NCBI GenBank assembly: GCA_030830595.1
Contig: JAURMS010000131.1
Location: 1-10,423 of the forward strand
From: Gammaproteobacteria bacterium
GTDB taxonomy: Bacteria; Pseudomonadota; Gammaproteobacteria; Steroidobacterales; Steroidobacteraceae
DNA: 10,423 nt
Reading direction: 5' to 3'
In this document: piece after piece, positions 6,848 through 10,423 of the stretch
Layout of the letters: the number at the start of each line of letters is the position of its first letter
Numbering within the stretch: the stretch's first letter is position 1
Translations under genes and position numbers: made by a program
The notes under the pieces: model-generated
Database searches by the model: none
Seen by the model: the letters and a program-made list of their open reading frames with translations, nothing else
Told to the model about the DNA's origin: nothing

Positions 6848-8193
6848 GCAAGGACTCCACGTTTATCCCCGACCGGTTCCACCCGCGGAATCAACAGGGT
6901 GATGGCCAGGGCAGAGAAGATATGCAGCGAGGACACCAGCAGGAACACGGGCTCATAGGAGCCCGAGCGGTCGATCATCCAGCCGATGAGTGGTTGGGAC
7001 AGCCCCGCAGCCAGACTCCCCGCCGCGCCACTCATGCCCCACACACCGGCCACGTGACGCGTCGGGAACAGGTCGGCCGGCAGCGCAAACAGTGAGGACG
7101 ATTTCACCTGGATGGCAAAAATGCCAAGGCCCATGCAGAGCACGGCGACCATCGAGGACTCCACATACACTGCGGGCAGGGCCGCTGGTACCAGCAAGGC
7201 GCCAAGCCAAATCATCAGTTTGCGTGAAGCGTTCACGCTCATCCCGCCGCGGATCAGGCGCTGGCCGGTCCACCCACCCAGCAGCGAGCCGAGGTCGGCG
7301 AACACGAAAGGCAGTGCCGCGGCCCAGGCGATCTGGAGCAGGCTGAACCCACGTTCGTCCCTGAGGTAAAGCGGTATCCAGAAGGCGAAGAAGTAAAAAG
7401 CCCCGTCGCCGGTGAAGCGCGCCAGGATCAAGCCCCAGGTCTCCCGGATCCGCAGGTAGCCGCCGAGCCTGCCGAAGTAACCAGCATAGTGCTGGCCACG
7501 CGGGGCTACAGCCGGCGCGGCTGGCCGGTCGCCCAGGATCAGTGCACGCTCATCTTTACTGAGCGCTGGGTCATCCTCCGGCTGGCGGAAATGCCGGTTC
7601 CAGTGCCAGGCCCAGACGAAACCCATCAGGGCAGGCACGAGGAAGGCCGCGCGCCAACCGTTCACGGGCGACCAGCCTGCCGCATGGAGCGCATCGAAGG
7701 CCGAGATGAGGAAGGCAATCAACGGGGGCGCGACAATGGCGCCAAGGCCCGTGCCTGCGGTGACGAAGCCGGCAGCGAGGCTGCGTTCTGCGCGGGGAAA
7801 CCACTCGGCCACCACCTTGAACGCCCCAGGGAAGTTGACTGCCTCGGTGACTCCGAGCATGGCCCGAGCGGCAAAGAAACCCCACACCCCTCGCCCCAGC
7901 GCGTGCAACGCAGCGGCGATACTCCACCAAATCACTGCGAGTGAAAGGCTGCGCTTGCTGCCGATACGATCGATGATCGGTCCCAGCAGTAACTGGCCGA
8001 GGCCGTAAGTCACCAGGAACGCAAGGGTAATCCGGCCATATTCCTCGTTGCTGAAGGAAAACTCAGCCTTCAGGACTGGTGCGGCAACGGACAGCGCAAG
8101 CCGGTCGATGTAACTGATCATGGTGACCGCGAGCAGCATGCACGCCACCCACCAGCGTCGACGGCCCAACCAGAATTTTTCGCCGAAACTCAT
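6844..8193 (-). CDS. MFS transporter, anion:cation symporter (ACS) type
   Basis: This 449-residue inner-membrane permease has the 12-helix major facilitator pattern. Helix 1 begins at about residue 14 and leads into SYIDRLALSVAAPVLK (27-42), the usual ACS motif. The cytoplasmic loop 2-3 motif A is DRIGSKRSL (75-83). GVTEAVNFPGAFKVVAEWFP (114-133), followed by a helix with TAGTGLGAIVAPPLIAF, is characteristic of the ACS family, which moves organic anions such as hexuronates, galactonate, tartrate or phthalate by proton symport. A polar central loop (about 205-240) separates the two halves. It starts 8 nt after the repressor stop without a strong Shine-Dalgarno sequence, so translation is probably coupled. 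It most likely imports the operon's substrate, expected to be a small organic acid (inference). Confidence 0.92.
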   Translation of the reverse strand: MSFGEKFWLGRRRWWVACMLLAVTMISYIDRLALSVAAPVLKAEFSFSNEEYGRITLAFLVTYGLGQLLLGPIIDRIGSKRSLSLAVIWWSIAAALHALGRGVWGFFAARAMLGVTEAVNFPGAFKVVAEWFPRAERSLAAGFVTAGTGLGAIVAPPLIAFLISAFDALHAAGWSPVNGWRAAFLVPALMGFVWAWHWNRHFRQPEDDPALSKDERALILGDRPAAPAVAPRGQHYAGYFGRLGGYLRIRETWGLILARFTGDGAFYFFAFWIPLYLRDERGFSLLQIAWAAALPFVFADLGSLLGGWTGQRLIRGGMSVNASRKLMIWLGALLVPAALPAVYVESSMVAVLCMGLGIFAIQVKSSSLFALPADLFPTRHVAGVWGMSGAAGSLAAGLSQPLIGWMIDRSGSYEPVFLLVSSLHIFSALAITLLIPRVEPVGDKRGVLA

Positions 8194-8201
8194 CAGCAGG
8201 C

Positions 8202-8975
8202 TCAGTCGGGAATCCAGCCCGGCAGGCCGGCTCGCTGGCCTCGCGTCAATTCCATGCGGTACTCATAGCGGTCGGCTCGCCACAGGGCCTCGACCCGCTC
8301 CAACAGTGTCCCTTCCTCATCCCGGATGATCCTCTGCAGCCGCACCAGTGGTGTACCCACCCCGATCTGCAGGGAGCGGGCGGTCTCCACGCCTGCCAGG
8401 GTGGCGCCGAGCACCTGCTCGCCCCGGCCGATCACGAATCCGCACGCCTCGATCGCCTCGAGAACGGTTTGATCGGAAAAACCCGATGCTTCGACCTTTT
8501 TGCCGACCTCAGCGGGCAGCCAGACGGTGACCAATCCCAGTCGCTCATTCCCGGCCGCGCGTACCCGTGAGGATTTGTGTACCCATTCCCCCACGCTGAT
8601 CTCCATGAACGACGCCAGCGCCACGTCAGCCTTGATCCAGGCGGCGCTCAGGTCCAGCGCCTCGGTAGATTTACCCAGGCCGGAGACGCGGGCGGTCAGA
8701 CCGCTGAGATCTGCAGAGACAGCTTTTTGCGCCGTGGCCTCTACGAAGGTGCCCTTGCCTTGCAGCCGGCGCACCAGCCCCTGGTTCACCAGGTCATCCA
8801 CTGCCCGCCTGATGGTGATGCGGGACACCCCGAAGGTCGCGCACAGTTCATGCTCGGCAGGCAACTGTGCACCCGCGGGCAGCGACCCATCCGAGATCCA
8901 GCCACGCAGGGTGACGTAGACCTGATGGTAACGAGTCGTGCCGATCGGATGCGGCTTGAAGGAGGTTCGGGACAT
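8202..8975 (-). CDS. GntR-family transcriptional regulator, HutC/UTRA type
   Basis: This 257-residue cytoplasmic DNA-binding regulator has a winged helix at about residues 15-79: YHQVYVTLRGWISDG, LPAEHELCATFGVSRITIRR (39-58) with the recognition helix from S51, and the wing LVRRLQGKGTFVEA. A UTRA effector-binding domain (about 95-250) ends in LVRLQRIIRDEEGTLLERVE. Such proteins usually repress their own operon and release DNA when a pathway metabolite binds. The start at 8975 is chosen because it overlaps the SDR stop (TGATG) and gives a normal N-terminus; the frame is open further upstream but that extension is not protein-like. It lies inside the operon next to the permease, so autoregulation is likely. 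The operator is probably upstream of the operon, beyond the window, and I found no clear copy inside it. Confidence 0.93.
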   Translation of the reverse strand: MSRTSFKPHPIGTTRYHQVYVTLRGWISDGSLPAGAQLPAEHELCATFGVSRITIRRAVDDLVNQGLVRRLQGKGTFVEATAQKAVSADLSGLTARVSGLGKSTEALDLSAAWIKADVALASFMEISVGEWVHKSSRVRAAGNERLGLVTVWLPAEVGKKVEASGFSDQTVLEAIEACGFVIGRGEQVLGATLAGVETARSLQIGVGTPLVRLQRIIRDEEGTLLERVEALWRADRYEYRMELTRGQRAGLPGWIPD

Positions 8976-9691
8976 CAGTCGAGTTCCATACCTTGGCTGA
9001 TGTTGTGCACGGTCCCGGTGAGCGCGGAGCCGGCCGGTCCCAGGAGTCCAAGGATAACCGCCGCGACCTCCTCGGCGGTGGTGATTCGATGCAGCGGCGA
9101 GGCTCTCGTCAGGCGCTCTCGGACAGTGGCATCGAGGCGCTGCAGCATCGGGGTGTCGACCGGCCCCGGGGCCAGGCAATACACGCGTATGCCTTGAGCA
9201 GCCCACTCCCTTGCCAGATAGCGGGCCAGGTTGATCACCCCTGCCTTGGCCACGGCGTAGGCAGGACCCGACAGGCTACTCCCGCCGTTGAGCCCATTGA
9301 TCGAGGCCATCAGCACCAGGCGTCCCTGGCGGGCTTCCAGAAGCTCCAGGCTGGATCTCGCCACCAGAAAGGCGCTGGTGAGGTTGACCTCAAGCAACCG
9401 GTGCCATTCGGCGACGGTGACGGCCTTGAGAGGACCCAGGCCGGTCTCGCCCGCGAGGTGGATCACCGCATCCAGGCCGCCGTAACTGTCGGCCAGCCGT
9501 GCCGCCTCCCCCTTGACCGCCTGCTCATCGGTCACGTCCAGCTTCCGGCAGGCGTGGACGCCTGTCAGTCTGGTGGGTGCGAGGTCGGCGCCCTCCACAG
9601 CCCAACCGGCCGCCGCCAACTGTGCGACCGTTGCCCGCCCGATGCCACCGGCAGCGCCGGTGACCCAGGCGACCTGGGGCTTACGCGGCAT
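8975..9691 (-). CDS. short-chain dehydrogenase/reductase (SDR), classical type
   Basis: This 238-residue Rossmann-fold oxidoreductase would interconvert an alcohol and a ketone. The cofactor loop is TGAAGGIG (11-18). D36, at the end of beta-2 in GADLAP, favours NAD(H) over NADP(H). Other motifs are HLAG (78-81, in place of NNAG), the active-site tetrad N103 (VNLTSA), S130 (LMASIN), Y145 and K149 (YAVAK), and the structural LAPGPVDTPM (173-182). All catalytic residues are present. The C-terminus GTVHNISQGMELD replaces the common GGxxxxDGG ending but is similar in placement. The start at 9691 overlaps the upstream gene by 11 nt. An in-frame ATG at 9712 would add seven residues, and neither start has a strong ribosome-binding site. 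The substrate is unknown; it presumably oxidises or reduces a pathway intermediate. Confidence 0.92.
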   Translation of the reverse strand: MPRKPQVAWVTGAAGGIGRATVAQLAAAGWAVEGADLAPTRLTGVHACRKLDVTDEQAVKGEAARLADSYGGLDAVIHLAGETGLGPLKAVTVAEWHRLLEVNLTSAFLVARSSLELLEARQGRLVLMASINGLNGGSSLSGPAYAVAKAGVINLARYLAREWAAQGIRVYCLAPGPVDTPMLQRLDATVRERLTRASPLHRITTAEEVAAVILGLLGPAGSALTGTVHNISQGMELD

Positions 9692-10400
9692 GTCGGGTGA
9701 CGATGGCGTCATAAAGGCCGTCCAGCATCCGGTAACGCATCTGCGCCGAAGCCGCCACCGCTGCAATGGCCAGGCGCTGGGCGTGGGGGGTCTGGCTGTA
9801 GCGATGGGTCAGCTCAAGCCCGATATGGGCGTGTTCCGTGTCGCCTTCTATATGCACGTGAAAGAACTCAAGTTCGTCATCGGTGAATCCCGCCTTGCGC
9901 ATGGCCTCGACATAGCGGGGATACAGCGTAGGTAACTGTCCCTCGAGCGCGACCATGATTCCCGCGCAGGCCTCTCCCAGACTGCGGATGGTCGATAGTT
10001 CCCAGACCCAGCTGCGCATGGCTCGCGTGGAAGGCAGGACCTGGCCCTGTGCCTCGGCCGCATGCAAGGTGGCCGGATCAACGCCACAGGCCGTGGCGAA
10101 TTTCACGCATAAGTCCGGGTGGCGCTTGCCTTCGTGCCCCGGCATCTCCTCACCGAGAAGGTTCTCCAGCAGGTGCTGACGCGCATCCAGGTCGGGCAGG
10201 CGCGCGTAAAGGGCCGCGAATTGCTGGGGAACGGCATCGATGTAGTAATGGTGCTGGATCGCCCATTCACCCAGCTGACGGCGACTGAGCAGTCCGGCTG
10301 CCCAGGCAGCGCTGAATGGATGCCCACCCCCATGTCGTGGCATGCGGGCAGCCTCCAGTGCAGCAAAAAATTCCTGTTGCGTGAGCAGCGTGTGTGTCAT
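9681..10400 (-). CDS. heme-oxygenase-fold protein (PqqC/TenA/CADD-like), likely iron-dependent oxidoreductase
   Basis: This 239-residue all-helical protein belongs to the PqqC/TenA superfamily. The N-terminal GHPFSAAWAAGLLSRRQLGE (26-45) and the helix AIQHHYYIDAVPQQFAALYA (47-66) resemble PqqC. Unlike classical TenA or PqqC, it has a metal-ligand pattern seen in heme-oxygenase-like diiron enzymes such as CADD and UndA. This comprises acidic residues E84/E85 with H94 in GEEMPGHEGKRHPDL, E153 in ALEGQLP, and H183-x3-D187-x2-H190 in HVHIEGDTEH. The E-to-H spacing is longer than I expect for CADD. The ATG at 10400 is chosen because GGGGAG lies 5 nt upstream; an in-frame TTG at 10418 is less likely. 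It is the first gene of the operon visible here. It is probably not PQQ synthase, since no other pqq gene is present. An oxidative step on a small amine or acid is inferred. Confidence 0.83.
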   Translation of the reverse strand: MTHTLLTQQEFFAALEAARMPRHGGGHPFSAAWAAGLLSRRQLGEWAIQHHYYIDAVPQQFAALYARLPDLDARQHLLENLLGEEMPGHEGKRHPDLCVKFATACGVDPATLHAAEAQGQVLPSTRAMRSWVWELSTIRSLGEACAGIMVALEGQLPTLYPRYVEAMRKAGFTDDELEFFHVHIEGDTEHAHIGLELTHRYSQTPHAQRLAIAAVAASAQMRYRMLDGLYDAIVTRHAA

Positions 10401-10423
10401 GTCATCTCCCCAAGGCAAGCTGG
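10401..10423 (-). promoter_or_regulatory. ribosome binding site and leader of the heme-oxygenase-fold gene
   Basis: The 23 bases at the right edge contain GGGGAG (10411-10406 on the minus strand) 5 nt before the ATG at 10400. This is the strongest Shine-Dalgarno of the minus-strand operon and decides its start. The operon promoter, and possibly further genes, lie beyond the window. Confidence 0.7.

Noticed and set aside
8976..9206. N-terminal extension of the GntR regulator reaching back to 9206
   Set aside because: The extension overlaps the SDR coding region, is Arg/Pro/His-rich and precedes a normal GntR N-terminus. The ATG at 8975 overlaps the SDR stop.
9692..9766. N-terminal extension of the SDR to 9766
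   Set aside because: It would add about 25 Arg-rich residues ahead of the normal SDR start and overlap the upstream gene more deeply. The ATG at 9691 (or 9712) fits the family.
9681..10400. Assignment as PQQ biosynthesis PqqC or thiaminase TenA
   Set aside because: No other pqq or thi genes are nearby, and the H-x3-D-x2-H metal signature fits the CADD/UndA-like group better.
10401..10418. TTG start at 10418 for the heme-oxygenase-fold gene
   Set aside because: The GGGGAG ribosome-binding site would then lie inside the coding region, whereas it is ideally placed for the ATG at 10400.

Overview
The window is GC-rich, gene-dense DNA from a bacterium, most likely a proteobacterium. The reasons are the overlapping operon genes, the HutC-type GntR regulator, the EtfB/EtfA pair and the ACS-type MFS transporter. 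I cannot name the species. No rRNA, tRNA, CRISPR array, insertion sequence or integrase is visible. The only non-coding stretches are a 136-bp divergent intergenic region and two short gaps of about 40 and 58 bp.

Layout from left to right. (1) At 1-1138 on the minus strand lies the N-terminal 379 codons of an FAD-binding (PCMH/GlcD-type) oxidoreductase that runs off the left edge. (2) At 1139-1274 is a divergent control region with candidate promoters facing both ways. (3) At 1275-4027 on the plus strand is a three-gene operon: a nitrilase-superfamily protein whose catalytic Cys and Lys positions look substituted, then etfB and etfA. (4) A perfect GC-rich hairpin separates this operon from the convergent minus-strand genes. 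(5) At 4068-10400, read right to left, is a tight minus-strand operon. It encodes a heme-oxygenase-fold (PqqC/TenA/CADD-like) protein with a metal-ligand signature, a short-chain dehydrogenase, a GntR/UTRA repressor, an anion:cation-type MFS permease, a secreted protein of unknown function and a hydantoinase/dihydropyrimidinase-type amidohydrolase. A Prx5-type peroxiredoxin follows and may have its own promoter.

Taken together, this looks like a catabolic island for a small, probably anionic, nitrogen-containing organic compound. The MFS permease would import it and the GntR/UTRA protein would sense it or an intermediate. The amidohydrolase would open a cyclic amide (or related) ring, and the SDR and diiron-like oxygenase would carry out redox steps. 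The FAD oxidoreductase would oxidise an intermediate and pass electrons to the dedicated EtfBA pair. The peroxiredoxin would remove peroxide. The individual family calls are well supported by motifs. The combined pathway and its substrate are inference, and I do not recognise the set as a characterised pathway. The most unusual parts are the heme-oxygenase-like protein with an apparently complete E/H/E/H-x3-D-x2-H ligand set, and the nitrilase homologue that lacks the usual nucleophile.
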